Shown: positions 36,170 to 45,477 of the stretch, piece after piece
Layout of the letters: each line of letters begins with the position of its first letter
Numbering within the stretch: position 1 is the stretch's first letter
Source: Phycisphaerales bacterium
GTDB taxonomy: Bacteria; Planctomycetota; Phycisphaerae; Phycisphaerales; UBA1924
DNA: 64,000 nt
Direction: 5' to 3'
NCBI GenBank assembly: GCA_029260555.1
Contig: JAJDCZ010000024.1
Location: forward strand, 1-64,000
Made by a program: the position numbers and the translations under genes
The notes under the pieces: generated by a model
Seen by the model: only the letters and a program-made list of their open reading frames with translations
Databases searched by the model: none
What the model was told of the DNA's origin: nothing

Positions 36170-37033
36170 CTACGCAGCTTTGATCCCTGATGCCTGGCAC
36201 AAGGCGATGTAGTTGCAAATCTGCTCGACAACGAAGGGTTCATGACTCGGGTTCAGAGCAAAATCCAGTGCCATGCCTGCGTAGAGATTCTGGCTTGAAT
36301 CCAGGTGTGTATGCACCATGCGAACGGTGAGCCCCAGAGGCACGGGAATCTGAGGCCTCAGGTCGATCTGAATCCAGAACAGATGAAACTGATCTATGGC
36401 GCGTGCATCATCGGGCGCGATGATCAAGCCCAGCCCGCCCCCACCGAGATTCATCAGATGGGCATCCAGAGCCGGGCCTACTTCAGGAAGCACAGTCTGG
36501 AGGTGTTCGTAAGGCTTGTTCTGTTCACGGGCGTTGGTTGCCTCAATGAGGGCTGCACGGTTGGCAACCTCAGCTGCAACGACAGATCCTGGCTCAAGCA
36601 GAGGCATCACACGCACCTTGGGGATTTCCAGCGCCGCTGTGGATATGCGAAGGAACTGTCGTCTCATCACCCTTTCGACCTTGTCGGGCATGCTCAAATG
36701 CAGCACGGGGACATCACGACCAAAGCGAGAAGCTGCGGTTCCTACTTCTTGCACCGTGGTATGAAACATCCAGCGATTCTGACCGACAGAAAGCACTGCA
36801 ACCAGAGGCGTACCTGGAGCGAGCGAGATGGATTTTTTGATCGCACTGGGCTGTTCGACGATGATTTGTGTTTCGCTCAAATCCAGAATGCGAACACGCC
36901 AGATCAGATTCGGCAACTTGTTGCCTTGCTCGTCAGACCGGCTGGGCAGGCTGATCTCAATGGGACCATTGCGTTCGCAGATCTTTTTCAGATAATCTTT
37001 CCAGCGATCGGTTCTTGAGCGTGTTGCAGCCAT
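36170..37033 (-). CDS. PilZ-like (YcgR-type) domain protein with degenerate motif
   Basis: A 287-residue cytoplasmic protein. Residues about 20-120 resemble the YcgR N-terminal beta-barrel. The PilZ part begins with RRQFLR (RxxxR, Arg125 and Arg129) but the second c-di-GMP motif, DxSxxG, reads N-L-G-G-G-G (195-200), with Asp and Ser both changed. The Cys-containing C-terminal end is helical. It may therefore bind c-di-GMP weakly or not at all. It lies 153 nt after tgpA on the same strand. It is a separate gene from the canonical PilZ protein at 45031-45477. The PilZ assignment is moderate. Confidence 0.6.
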   Translation of the reverse strand: MAATRSRTDRWKDYLKKICERNGPIEISLPSRSDEQGNKLPNLIWRVRILDLSETQIIVEQPSAIKKSISLAPGTPLVAVLSVGQNRWMFHTTVQEVGTAASRFGRDVPVLHLSMPDKVERVMRRQFLRISTAALEIPKVRVMPLLEPGSVVAAEVANRAALIEATNAREQNKPYEHLQTVLPEVGPALDAHLMNLGGGGLGLIIAPDDARAIDQFHLFWIQIDLRPQIPVPLGLTVRMVHTHLDSSQNLYAGMALDFALNPSHEPFVVEQICNYIALCQASGIKAA

Positions 37034-37186
37034 GATGGTCTCTCATATAACTCGAGTTGGCGTATTGGAAAAGTGCCTGAATCAAGCCATCGGCCAACCA
37101 TGTGCCATGCTTCATGGGGGCATCACCTGAGGTGTAAACAGCGTGCTGCGGGCCTTGCCAACCGTCGCAATCGGTACGACATCACC

Positions 37187-39373
37187 CTACCCCCGTGTAG
37201 TGGCGTAGGGCTGATGGATGGTATCGAGTAGTTCTCGGATCTGGGCGTGTTGATCACGAGTGAGGGATTGCATGCCAAATCGCTGAGCATAGTAGAAGTT
37301 GCAGATGGTCCGAATTGCCTGAGCGATATCGGGGTGTTGTGTCTGGATGTGCCTGGCATGGACCAGAGGCGGAATCGCATCTGGCTTGGCAAGCCCCATG
37401 TGCGTAAGCCTGCTCAGCATCTCGATGAAGAATGGTGGATGATCAAGATTCCTATTTGATCGCAAGCTGAACGATGGGTTGAGTTTCTTGATGAGTTTGA
37501 GTGCCATCACGAAACCGGTTAGCAGGATGCCTGCAACGATGAATACGACCAAACCATTACGAGACGCTTCAAGAAAGACCTGGATACTACCACTTTGTAC
37601 TGATCCATCTTCACTGCGTGGATTATCCCCGATGCTGTCGCCTGTGAAAAAGCTTGAGCCGAAAAGTCTTTTTTGAGATTCGCTGTCAAATGCCACGACT
37701 GAGGAAGCCCATACATACTCAAGCGAGTCAAACCAGCGTCTGAGTCGCCCGGCAAGATTCAGTGATGGTTTATGCAGTTCATCAAAAACTGTCGATGGCG
37801 TGGGGTCATAGCGTTCCCATATGCCCACGGAGTTTCGGATTTCAACCCATGCGTGGGCGTTGGATGCACGGATGATGTAACGCCGGGTCGAGGGGATATA
37901 TTCCGCTGCAACGAATCCTGTCACTACACGAGCTTGAATCCCCAGGCTTTTGCTCATGCCTGCAAGAGCGGAGGCAAAATACTCGCAGTGGCCCTGCTGC
38001 TCGTCATTGAGGAACCATTCGACGGGGTCTCTACGAGATGGTGCTGTGAGAATGTTCAGCGTGTAGCTGAAGTTGTTTTGCAGGTACTGCTCAAGAATCG
38101 AAGCAATGCGTTCTGGCGAAGCTTCGATTGATTGATCATTCAGATTGATCCCAGCTTCTTGAAGCACACCAAGGGCATGTTCTCGCACGCCCGGAACTGC
38201 AAAGGTATCGCTCAATGAATGACCGCTATTTGGCGTTGCAACACCTGCAACAGGGATAACGGATCTGACAACATACTGAAATCGGCCTTTGTTTCCTTCG
38301 TGTTCCATCACGCCATCAGAGCGCACGCTCGCCCAGAGTCTGCCTGGTTGAAGATATTTGACGAGGTGGGGTCTCCAGAGTGAGAATATGTGTTCACGCC
38401 TGGATGAAGCATTGCGCATGGTGATGGTTTGTTCGATGGAGAAGCCTCGATCTGATGATGGAGGTCCAACGGTGAACCAGCGATCTAGAGGAAGCGAGAT
38501 AGATGCTGCAGCGTTAGTTGGCGCATCGCTGCGAGTCCACTTGCCGTCTTCGTATTCGTCAAGCACTGCGCCACGAAGATAAAAGACTCGATCAAGAGCA
38601 CCCAGGTTGTTCCCCACGCGGTCGTTGACGGTCATGTCCATCACGATCGCGTGAGATTCGCTGATCAGCCCGCCGGTGCCCAGGCGAACCTGATCGCTGA
38701 ATCCTGTGACCCGCGCCGAGCCCAGTGCCGGGCTTGACCACTGACCAAAGGCTTTGCTGGCAAGCCCACGCGGTGCCAGCACAAACACACCAAAAGCGAT
38801 GACGGTGCCTGCGATTGAGACGAATAAGACGGTAGCAAAGAAGCTTCTCGTGGCGTTCCGGGAGACGATGCAGCGGGCAAGGTCCGCAGCGTTTGGCACT
38901 CGGCCTGCTGTTCTTTCCACACCGGCATAAAGCTGAAACAGAGTTGAACTGAACACCAGGAGCATGATCGCTGGGATCAGGAGCAGACCCACGAACAAGG
39001 TATTGCTGGTAAGCACCGCTGCGATCAGCAGGAACACACTCATTGTGATCAACTGCGCCAGATCGCGTGCGGACTTGCGATCGTACATCTTGACAACTTG
39101 TATCCAGATCATGAACGAACTGATCAACTCGACATCAATGCCTCGCGTCAAGCCCCTGTGTAATGCGTACACCACTGTGAGCAGAATGACGCTGTTGATC
39201 AGCCATGTTGGGACAGCGAATCCTTTGATTCGCTCTGTCAGGAACCAGCCTGCCAGTGTAAGCGGCAGCACCAGAACACCTAGCATGAGATCCATTGTGC
39301 TGATCAGATAGACCAGCATGCTGATCAGCACACACACCAGAGCAAGTGGCCGAAACCAGAGAATCAGCTTCAT
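37187..39373 (-). CDS. Transglutaminase-like membrane protein (TgpA / DUF3488 type)
   Basis: A 728-residue inner-membrane protein. Six or so hydrophobic helices fill the first ~200 residues (DUF3488). The periplasmic transglutaminase core has the triad Cys463 (GHCEYFASA), His507 (NAHAWVEI) and Asp523 (YDPTPS). A further TM lies at about 600-625, followed by a cytoplasmic DUF4129-like tail. In Pseudomonas TgpA is essential and occurs with a DUF58 protein and a MoxR ATPase. Its ATG overlaps the stop of the DUF58 gene by 4 nt. The in vivo substrate is unknown. Confidence 0.85.
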   Translation of the reverse strand: MKLILWFRPLALVCVLISMLVYLISTMDLMLGVLVLPLTLAGWFLTERIKGFAVPTWLINSVILLTVVYALHRGLTRGIDVELISSFMIWIQVVKMYDRKSARDLAQLITMSVFLLIAAVLTSNTLFVGLLLIPAIMLLVFSSTLFQLYAGVERTAGRVPNAADLARCIVSRNATRSFFATVLFVSIAGTVIAFGVFVLAPRGLASKAFGQWSSPALGSARVTGFSDQVRLGTGGLISESHAIVMDMTVNDRVGNNLGALDRVFYLRGAVLDEYEDGKWTRSDAPTNAAASISLPLDRWFTVGPPSSDRGFSIEQTITMRNASSRREHIFSLWRPHLVKYLQPGRLWASVRSDGVMEHEGNKGRFQYVVRSVIPVAGVATPNSGHSLSDTFAVPGVREHALGVLQEAGINLNDQSIEASPERIASILEQYLQNNFSYTLNILTAPSRRDPVEWFLNDEQQGHCEYFASALAGMSKSLGIQARVVTGFVAAEYIPSTRRYIIRASNAHAWVEIRNSVGIWERYDPTPSTVFDELHKPSLNLAGRLRRWFDSLEYVWASSVVAFDSESQKRLFGSSFFTGDSIGDNPRSEDGSVQSGSIQVFLEASRNGLVVFIVAGILLTGFVMALKLIKKLNPSFSLRSNRNLDHPPFFIEMLSRLTHMGLAKPDAIPPLVHARHIQTQHPDIAQAIRTICNFYYAQRFGMQSLTRDQHAQIRELLDTIHQPYATTRG

Positions 39374-40635
39374 GGCTCATCTCCCCCACCACTGCTGCGT
39401 TGCAACTGGTATCGATCTGCACCAAAGAACGCCCGACTCATTGACCGAAGCATGTTGCCCCCAGATCGACCTCCCTGCATTGATGTATACACATTGCACA
39501 ACTGATGAAAACGCATCAGCGAACCAGCCTCAACAAGATTCTCAGCATCAGACACCGGCAGTTCCAGCATGGCGCTCTGGCCTGATGGTGATCTGACAAG
39601 CCCGATGCGTATCACCGCGGTGCCGGGGCTGATTTTGAGCGAAAGACCCTGCTCGTTCTGATCGCTGCCTGGAATCATGGGCATGACCGCCAGAGTTTCC
39701 ATCATTCGGCGTGCATCTTCGCTGCTGTATGCAGGTGAACAAATCACGCGACTGCCAAGAGCCAGCCCGACCGCAGCTTCCAGCCTGAACGCTTCGGTAA
39801 TCGCAGCTCCAAGCAAGCCCGCGGCCAGCTCCTGCTCTGATTGAGTCGCTGATTCTGGCAGGTCTACAACGAACATGATCGCCCGAGGCATGGGTTTTGC
39901 GTGTTCGGTGACAACGAGCCTTCCTGTTCTGGCGGAGGGTTTCCATGCGATCTGGCGTTGGGGATCGCCCTGGCGATATTCACGCAGGCCATAGAACTCT
40001 TCGGCTCGACCTCGCGTATGCACAACACTCAAGCCTGTCTCGCTGCACGAGCGGACAGGCTGACGGGCGGATTCGGTGAGTGTGAGTTTCACAGGCCGAA
40101 TCAGAAACGATGCTCGCTGAACAAAGGTTAACGATTTTCGAGAAATACCCAGTGGGAAGGTCGATGAAACTCGAACTGAACTCAGATCGATACACCCTCT
40201 GGCTGTAGGAATTGCCCCGGCACTCACGATGATGCGCTGACCCGGACCAAGCTGAGGCACAAACGCCACCAGAGGGTGATCAAAGCCCATGGAATGATCC
40301 ATCTGTTCTGTAATCAGCAGTGCAAAGGCTGGCAGGAACCGGTTGGTATTCTCAATGACATAGCTGATTCGTATTGGCTCGCCAGCGCGAGCGATGCCCA
40401 CAGCCTCTCGCTTGATCCGCACACCCATCAACGCGCCGCCGCCGACAAAGCCTGAGATAATCAATCCTGACAATGCAATGCCAAAGGCTGCAAAAAGAAG
40501 ATTGTTCTGGCTGTTGAATGCACCAATGGCAAGAAAGAAGGTCAGCGCAATATGCACAACACCCGGCAAGTGCAGGTGGTCGCGCCGCTTTGGTCTTTCA
40601 GATTGATTTATCCGGCCAATCCCCCGGCCACTCAT
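39370..40635 (-). CDS. DUF58-domain membrane protein
   Basis: A 421-residue protein. Two TM helices (about residues 25-70, ALTFFLAIGAFN and AFGIALSGLIISGFVGG) precede a beta domain and the DUF58 signature: EEFYGLREYRQGDPQRQIAW and SARTGRLVVTEH, then a VWA-like beginning (RAIMFVVDLPE). DUF58 proteins are usually partners of MoxR AAA+ ATPases and of TgpA-like transglutaminases, with a role in envelope or secreted-protein maturation that is not well defined. Its start and stop both overlap neighbours by 4 nt (ATGA). No MoxR gene lies within this window. Confidence 0.83.
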   Translation of the reverse strand: MSGRGIGRINQSERPKRRDHLHLPGVVHIALTFFLAIGAFNSQNNLLFAAFGIALSGLIISGFVGGGALMGVRIKREAVGIARAGEPIRISYVIENTNRFLPAFALLITEQMDHSMGFDHPLVAFVPQLGPGQRIIVSAGAIPTARGCIDLSSVRVSSTFPLGISRKSLTFVQRASFLIRPVKLTLTESARQPVRSCSETGLSVVHTRGRAEEFYGLREYRQGDPQRQIAWKPSARTGRLVVTEHAKPMPRAIMFVVDLPESATQSEQELAAGLLGAAITEAFRLEAAVGLALGSRVICSPAYSSEDARRMMETLAVMPMIPGSDQNEQGLSLKISPGTAVIRIGLVRSPSGQSAMLELPVSDAENLVEAGSLMRFHQLCNVYTSMQGGRSGGNMLRSMSRAFFGADRYQLQRSSGGGDEP

Positions 40636-41069
40636 GGATCTGCGCCATTCCCCACACGCTTGAGAACCACAAGAACCCGTTGATCATCACTCGGCAGATA
40701 GACCGCAGCACGCGCCGGGATATACCCGTCACACCTGGCGATCACAGTGAGTTTTTCGTCCAGAAGATCGGTGTTGGAGATGTCGATTTTAAAGGCTCCG
40801 TCAATTCCGGTGATCGCACTGCCTGCATGTGCCTCTCTGCCTCGAGATTCTGAGCCTTGCACATCAATTTGTGTCAGCCCGATGCCGGATGAAGTGAGCC
40901 TTTCGTCAGAAGATGAGACAATCATGACATAACTGATATCGCCTTGAATCACTCTGCCTTGCATTGCAGCAGGTGCGCAGCCGGTCAAAACAAGCCCTGC
41001 TCCAAAGATTGCAGCAGCAATCAGCCACTTTGATCCGGCTCTCAGTACTCGAGAATCAATCTTTTTCAT
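40632..41069 (-). CDS. Lipoprotein with carboxypeptidase-regulatory-like fold
   Basis: A 145-residue protein. The signal peptide ends in the lipobox LTGC (Cys31), so it should be a membrane-anchored lipoprotein. The mature part (about 85-140) has GIDGAFKIDISN and GYIPARAAVYLPSD, resembling the CarboxypepD_reg / Ig-like fold. No enzymatic motif is visible. It sits between scpB and the DUF58 gene and overlaps both by 4 nt, so it is certainly translated with them. A possible role is as an envelope partner of the DUF58-TgpA pair; this is inference. Confidence 0.65.
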   Translation of the reverse strand: MKKIDSRVLRAGSKWLIAAAIFGAGLVLTGCAPAAMQGRVIQGDISYVMIVSSSDERLTSSGIGLTQIDVQGSESRGREAHAGSAITGIDGAFKIDISNTDLLDEKLTVIARCDGYIPARAAVYLPSDDQRVLVVLKRVGNGADP

Positions 41070-41689
41070 TGGGCAGCTTCCTTGCTGGGGTCGATGCTGG
41101 GGAGATCCTTGATTGTCGCCAAACCAAAGGTATCGAGGAAATATCGCGAAGTGGCATAGAGCATGGGTCTGCCCAGTTCCTCTGCGCGGCCGGCGATTGT
41201 CACCAGTCGCCGATCAAGGAGTGACCGCAAGACCTCGCCACAAGCTACGCCTCGGATCGCTTCGAGCTGAGCGCGTGTGATTGGCTGGCGATAGGCAATG
41301 ATTGCCAGCGTCTCGAGCGCTGCCCGGCTCAGGCGTGATGATGCCCGCGTGCGATTCATGGCTGCGAGTGCTGGTACAAAACGCTCCAGTGTCATTGCGC
41401 GATAGCCACCTGCAACCTTTTCGATGCGAAATGCACCGTGGCGCTGCTCAGTGTTGTGATTGATCGCATTGATCGCCTGCTCGACCTGGGCTTTGGTCAG
41501 CTCTGCTTCGGTTTGTGAGCTTTTCAGGATCGGCCCCAGAACCTCTGCGAGCTTATCGCTTGCAATGGGTTTGTCAGCTGTGAGCAGAATCGCTTCGATC
41601 ATGCCACAGAGCGTCTGCTCATCGCAAGGCTCTGTTTCGGCACTGACTGGCAGGGATTGGGGCTGGGGTTCGGTGGCTGAGGATGTCAT
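41066..41689 (-). CDS. scpB: Segregation and condensation protein B
   Basis: Subunit of the SMC-ScpAB condensin complex. 207 residues, two winged-helix domains. The family signature ETLAIIAYRQPITRAQLEAI is complete, followed by RGVACGEVLRSLLDRRLVTIAGRAEELGRPMLYATS and FLDTFGLATIKDLP near the C-terminus. The first ~25 residues are a variable N-terminal extension. scpA is not in the window. Its stop overlaps the ATG of the lipoprotein gene. The first codons overlap by only a few bases with the reading frame upstream of the divergent transporter gene. Confidence 0.92.
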   Translation of the reverse strand: MTSSATEPQPQSLPVSAETEPCDEQTLCGMIEAILLTADKPIASDKLAEVLGPILKSSQTEAELTKAQVEQAINAINHNTEQRHGAFRIEKVAGGYRAMTLERFVPALAAMNRTRASSRLSRAALETLAIIAYRQPITRAQLEAIRGVACGEVLRSLLDRRLVTIAGRAEELGRPMLYATSRYFLDTFGLATIKDLPSIDPSKEAAQ

Positions 41690-41760
41690 GGGAGTATCTT
41701 ATCACCAGATGCCCGCCTTGTGCATCCTGCATGGAAAACGGCGGTATGCTCGATCAAGTT

Positions 41761-42615
41761 ATGGAACCGAGCACGCTGCCTAGCTTTCAACACGCATACC
41801 CGGGACTTGCCAAACTGGACGAGCAAACGCTCTACCGCAGGCGTGAACTGGTTTTTCTGGTTCTGAGCGGCCTCTTTCTGGGCACGCTGGCCATGCTTAA
41901 TATCCTGGGTATCACGCGGTTTGTGGATTTGTCGTTCACCCTGCCTCTGGTGGGCTGGCACATTCCCATGCCTCTGGCGGTGGGCGTGTTGCCCTATCCC
42001 GTGACCTTTCTGTGTACGGATTTTATTTCCGAGCTTTATGGCAGGAAGCGAGCCAACAGCCTTGTGATCGTAGGATTGTTGATCAACATCTGGGTGGTTT
42101 TGATTCTGTGGCTGGGCGGCGCGATGCCTCCCGGGGTGGCGGTTGATCCAGCATCAGGCGAGGCGATTCGTGATGCTGCGGGTCGGCTGCCTCTGTTCTT
42201 TGAGATTCGCCATCTGGCGTTTGTCGCGGTGGCCGCTTCGATGATCGCCTATCTGATTGCACAGTTGGTCGATGTTCAGCTGTTTCACTTCTGGAAACGC
42301 ATAACCAGAGGCCGCCATCTGTGGCTCAGAAATAACGGCTCAACGCTCATCAGTCAACTCTTTGATACCGTTGCTGTCATTTTGATCACACATTATTATG
42401 CCCATGCGTTGCCGATCGATGAGGGACGCGATCTTTGGCCTCAGCTGATGGCGTTTATCGGTGCGGGGTATGTCTTCAAGGTTGTCGCAGCACTGGTAGA
42501 TACGGTGCCTTTTTATATCGGCGCCCCAGCAATGGCCCGATATCTTCGCCTGCATCCACCGACGACGCCACCATCCCCTCCTGCAATGGCAGCTGTCGAG
42601 GCAGGTGTTGGATAA
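41761..42615 (+). CDS. yhhQ: Queuosine precursor transporter (YhhQ family)
   Basis: A membrane carrier of about 284 residues for preQ0/preQ1 or queuine, used in tRNA queuosine modification. The family signature PVTFLCTDFISELYGRK is intact, and several hydrophobic segments (about 30-50, 52-75, 95-115, 145-175, 215-240 and 240-265) suggest six helices. A conserved RNNGSTLISQLFDT block lies near the fifth helix. The start was placed at ATG 41761; in-frame starts at 41746 and 41683 are possible and the furthest would overlap scpB. No preQ1 riboswitch could be seen upstream. Assignment is confident. Confidence 0.85.
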   Translation: MEPSTLPSFQHAYPGLAKLDEQTLYRRRELVFLVLSGLFLGTLAMLNILGITRFVDLSFTLPLVGWHIPMPLAVGVLPYPVTFLCTDFISELYGRKRANSLVIVGLLINIWVVLILWLGGAMPPGVAVDPASGEAIRDAAGRLPLFFEIRHLAFVAVAASMIAYLIAQLVDVQLFHFWKRITRGRHLWLRNNGSTLISQLFDTVAVILITHYYAHALPIDEGRDLWPQLMAFIGAGYVFKVVAALVDTVPFYIGAPAMARYLRLHPPTTPPSPPAMAAVEAGVG

Positions 42616-42683
42616 CTCAGCACTTGGGGGTGCTCGATCCAAACAAACGGTGCAAAGCGTCCCTGATCACCATGACTGGTGAT

Positions 42684-42706
42684 GCAGATTGTGAATCTGC
42701 TTGACA
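42684..42706 (+). promoter_or_regulatory. Inverted repeat abutting a TTGACA -35-like element
   Basis: GCAGATT-GTG-AATCTGC is a perfect 7-bp inverted repeat, and the consensus -35 hexamer TTGACA follows at 42701-42706. No good -10 lies at the right spacing, so promoter use is uncertain. The repeat could be an operator for the receiver / HD-GYP genes, or the end of the yhhQ transcript. Confidence 0.3.
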
Positions 42707-42775
42707 CCTGTGCCGATTCCTAATGCGAGTCAAGCACTTACAAGATACATAGATAAGAACGGGGTCATAAAAACG

Positions 42776-43177
42776 ATGAATACTCAGAAGACCATCCTGC
42801 TGGCAGATGACGAGTTTCATGTTACCCATCTTCTGGCTCGAAAGCTTGAGGCTGCGGGTTATTCGGTTGTCATCGCTCGTGATGGCAGAGAAGCTATGGA
42901 TCTGGCTAGCGAGCACATGCCTGATCTCATCATTACCGACCTGCAGATGCCTCACATGAGCGGGCTTGAGTTGGCCAAGGCTATTTATCAGGATCATCCC
43001 AGCGTGCCAATTATCATGCTGACCGCCCGGGGTTATCTGGTGGGTGACTCTGAGATTTCAATGACCAACATTCAGACAATCGTGCCCAAGCCTTTCAGCA
43101 CAAGGCGAGTTCTCGGCATGGTCATCGAAATCTTCGAAAACGGGAGCCTGGAAAAATCTTCCCGGGATGCAGCATGA
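42776..43177 (+). CDS. CheY-like response regulator (receiver only)
   Basis: A 133-residue single-domain receiver. The acidic pocket is Asp11-Asp12 with phospho-acceptor Asp55 (LIITDLQMPHMSG), the switch Thr lies in IIMLTARG and the Lys is in VPKPFS. ATG 42776 gives a standard CheY N-terminus (MNTQKTILLADDE). Its TGA overlaps the ATG of the HD-GYP gene by 4 nt, so the two proteins are translated together and the receiver probably controls the phosphodiesterase. No kinase is adjacent; the window's only kinase is at 16251-17735 and has its own partner. Confidence 0.85.
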   Translation: MNTQKTILLADDEFHVTHLLARKLEAAGYSVVIARDGREAMDLASEHMPDLIITDLQMPHMSGLELAKAIYQDHPSVPIIMLTARGYLVGDSEISMTNIQTIVPKPFSTRRVLGMVIEIFENGSLEKSSRDAA

Positions 43178-44823
43178 GTAGAACAACCCTTCCAGTTGAT
43201 TGCCATCAGTCCATCCAGGCAATACGCGATCGCTGCGCTCAGTTGGGGCTGCCCACCTGGATCTGCGATCGGCAAGGCAAAATGCTGAGTGAACCGAGCG
43301 AAACGGGACCTATCGGTTTGTGGCTCAAAAGTTCCATGATGTCCAGACTTGTTGAATCATGGGTACAGTCAGGCCATGTTAAAAAAGATCCCGATGCGGT
43401 GCGTGAACTGATACCAGGCTGCTGGATCGTCATGATCAACAACGCCCGTCCATCACAAGATTCACGCTTGCTGCTGGCAGTTATTCTTACGCAGGATCTT
43501 CTGGGAAGTGAGCAGTTCACTGCATCGTGTGTCGCGGCATCGCTTGACCCCAGAGCCACGGCTCAGTCGCTCAGCGATATCATTCTTGCCAATCGTGCTT
43601 CAGTGCCTTGGCTTGCGCAATCTCTGCACTGGATGGCTCGGGACCTTTACGAGCTTGATGTGCTTGACCAGGCGGTCGATGAGTTTTCCACCCAGCTCAA
43701 TAGTGCCTACGAAACCATTGATGTGCTTTATGCCTTTGGCCACTCGATGAAGGATCTCAGATCGCCAGAGCGATTCATCAGACTCGTTTGTGACCGCCTC
43801 CACGAGACGATGAGCTTCGGCTGGATCACCATTGGCATGGCCAGCCAAGAGAATCATGAACTTGAAAAGCTGGTGCAAACCGCAGGCGACCTGCCAATGC
43901 CTGCATACATCCAGCAAGACCTGATCGATCAACTCGTCGTACAAGATCAGATGGTGTCCAGTGGGCCTCAGCTGATCGACTCATTGCCAGGCATAAACAC
44001 ATTGAATCAAGTTCAGTTTCTGGTCCAGCCAATCACAAGGGATGGCTCAACAGCAGGCTTGATCATTGCTGGTGAAAAGACCGGACCAGATTCACAGGTA
44101 AGCAGTTACGAGATGCGGCTGATTGAGGCTGCCGCTGGATATGTGGGGGCGTTCGTCGAAAATGCCAGCCTTTATGCCTCTCAGGAAGCTTTGTTCATGG
44201 GTACACTCGGCGCACTGACTTCATCCATCGATGCCAAGGATCGCTACACTTGTGGCCACTCTGAGCGAGTAGCGTATATGGCGAAATCGATTTCACTGGC
44301 GATCGGCATGTCCGAAGACGAAGCTGAGCGCATACACATTGCGGGGTTGATTCACGATGTTGGCAAGATCGGCGTGCCCGAAGCTGTGCTGACCAAACCT
44401 GGCAAACTCACTGTCGAAGAGTTTGACAAAATCAAAAAACATCCCGAGATCGGATATCGAATCCTCGCTGACATTCCTCTGCTCAGCGACATCCTGCCTG
44501 CGGTGCTATATCACCATGAACGATGGGATGGCAAAGGGTATCCCTACGGAATCAGTGGCCAATCAATCCCGCTTATTGCAAGGATCGTCTGCCTGGCAGA
44601 TACCTTTGATGCGATGAGTTCGACGCGATCATACCGGGCAGCCATGCCACGCGAAAAAGTGCTTCAGGAGATCCGCGACTGTGCAGGCACACAGTTTGAT
44701 CCTGAGCTGACGCCTTTCATCGACCGCATAGATCTGATGGTCTATGACAAGATGGTTCAGAAGCACGCTGAGGAACAGATGCATATGAAAAACAGTGCTG
44801 CCTCTCGCTCATCTGCAGCCTGA
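43174..44823 (+). CDS. GAF and HD-GYP domain protein (c-di-GMP phosphodiesterase)
   Basis: A 549-residue soluble protein. Residues about 20-130 form a region that may be PAS/GAF-like; a GAF domain follows at about 185-335 (ERFIRLVCDRLHETMSFGWITIG to AAGYVGAFVENASLY). The HD-GYP domain (about 350-520) has the metal residues His394-Asp395 in HDVGKIGVPE, HHERWDGKGYPYG with the GYP motif, and LADTFDAMSSTRSYR. All ligands for a di-iron c-di-GMP phosphodiesterase are present, so activity is likely. It is coupled to the CheY-like gene and lies just before the PilZ and secretion genes. Confidence 0.88.
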   Translation: MSRTTLPVDCHQSIQAIRDRCAQLGLPTWICDRQGKMLSEPSETGPIGLWLKSSMMSRLVESWVQSGHVKKDPDAVRELIPGCWIVMINNARPSQDSRLLLAVILTQDLLGSEQFTASCVAASLDPRATAQSLSDIILANRASVPWLAQSLHWMARDLYELDVLDQAVDEFSTQLNSAYETIDVLYAFGHSMKDLRSPERFIRLVCDRLHETMSFGWITIGMASQENHELEKLVQTAGDLPMPAYIQQDLIDQLVVQDQMVSSGPQLIDSLPGINTLNQVQFLVQPITRDGSTAGLIIAGEKTGPDSQVSSYEMRLIEAAAGYVGAFVENASLYASQEALFMGTLGALTSSIDAKDRYTCGHSERVAYMAKSISLAIGMSEDEAERIHIAGLIHDVGKIGVPEAVLTKPGKLTVEEFDKIKKHPEIGYRILADIPLLSDILPAVLYHHERWDGKGYPYGISGQSIPLIARIVCLADTFDAMSSTRSYRAAMPREKVLQEIRDCAGTQFDPELTPFIDRIDLMVYDKMVQKHAEEQMHMKNSAASRSSAA

Positions 44824-45030
44824 GCTGGCATTAATGTCCGAGCGCAACTTTCATACTGCCTGCTCTCTGGACCAGAAGCGGCTTACATAAAATCGATATG
44901 AGATAGTTATCGGTACTCCTCCGCATTGAAACACCCATAACTGAGTATTCACTGGATCCCAGATTCAACTCCAACACCTGTGTTGTCGATCAATTTGGTA
45001 GTTGAGTACCTGTTTATAGCGAAGAACCAA

Positions 45031-45477
45031 ATGGCTGAGAACCCAGAGCAGCTTATTGTCCGTCAGTTCCAGAGACACGATTGTTCTCTGCCTGCATCTC
45101 TATCGATTGCTGAAGACTCCAGCGATCAGGTTATTCTGTCGCAATCCATCATTCGAAGTTGTGGGACTATCCCTGTAACAATCGTAGATATCAGCCTGGG
45201 AGGTTTCGGCATTGAGCTTTCCATATTCATCCCCAAAGCGACCCAACTCAACATCCAGATCTTCGGCTTGACTTGTTCACTCGATTCGGGCAGCGATCAG
45301 CCTTTACTCGAAGCATCGGTTTGTGTGCAGCGCATCAAGATGATCAGCCGGGAACCCAGTTACTATCTGGGCACTTCCATAGGCAACTCCGAATCTGTCA
45401 AGCAGTCGAAAATCGATGAACTAATTGAGCACTTCAATCAATACGCACCCGTGAAGAAGGGAGACTCGAATGTTTGA
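45031..45477 (+). CDS. PilZ-domain c-di-GMP receptor
   Basis: A 148-residue PilZ protein with both c-di-GMP motifs intact: RQFQR (Arg11, Arg15) and DISLGG (Asp53, Ser55, Gly58). The rest is the PilZ beta-barrel and a C-terminal helix (KIDELIEHFNQY). ATG 45031 puts the RxxxR motif near the N-terminus as usual; a longer frame from 44980 adds 17 unlikely residues. Its last 8 nt overlap the start of the ATPase gene, so the receptor and motor are made together. It probably links c-di-GMP to the assembly machine. Confidence 0.82.
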   Translation: MAENPEQLIVRQFQRHDCSLPASLSIAEDSSDQVILSQSIIRSCGTIPVTIVDISLGGFGIELSIFIPKATQLNIQIFGLTCSLDSGSDQPLLEASVCVQRIKMISREPSYYLGTSIGNSESVKQSKIDELIEHFNQYAPVKKGDSNV

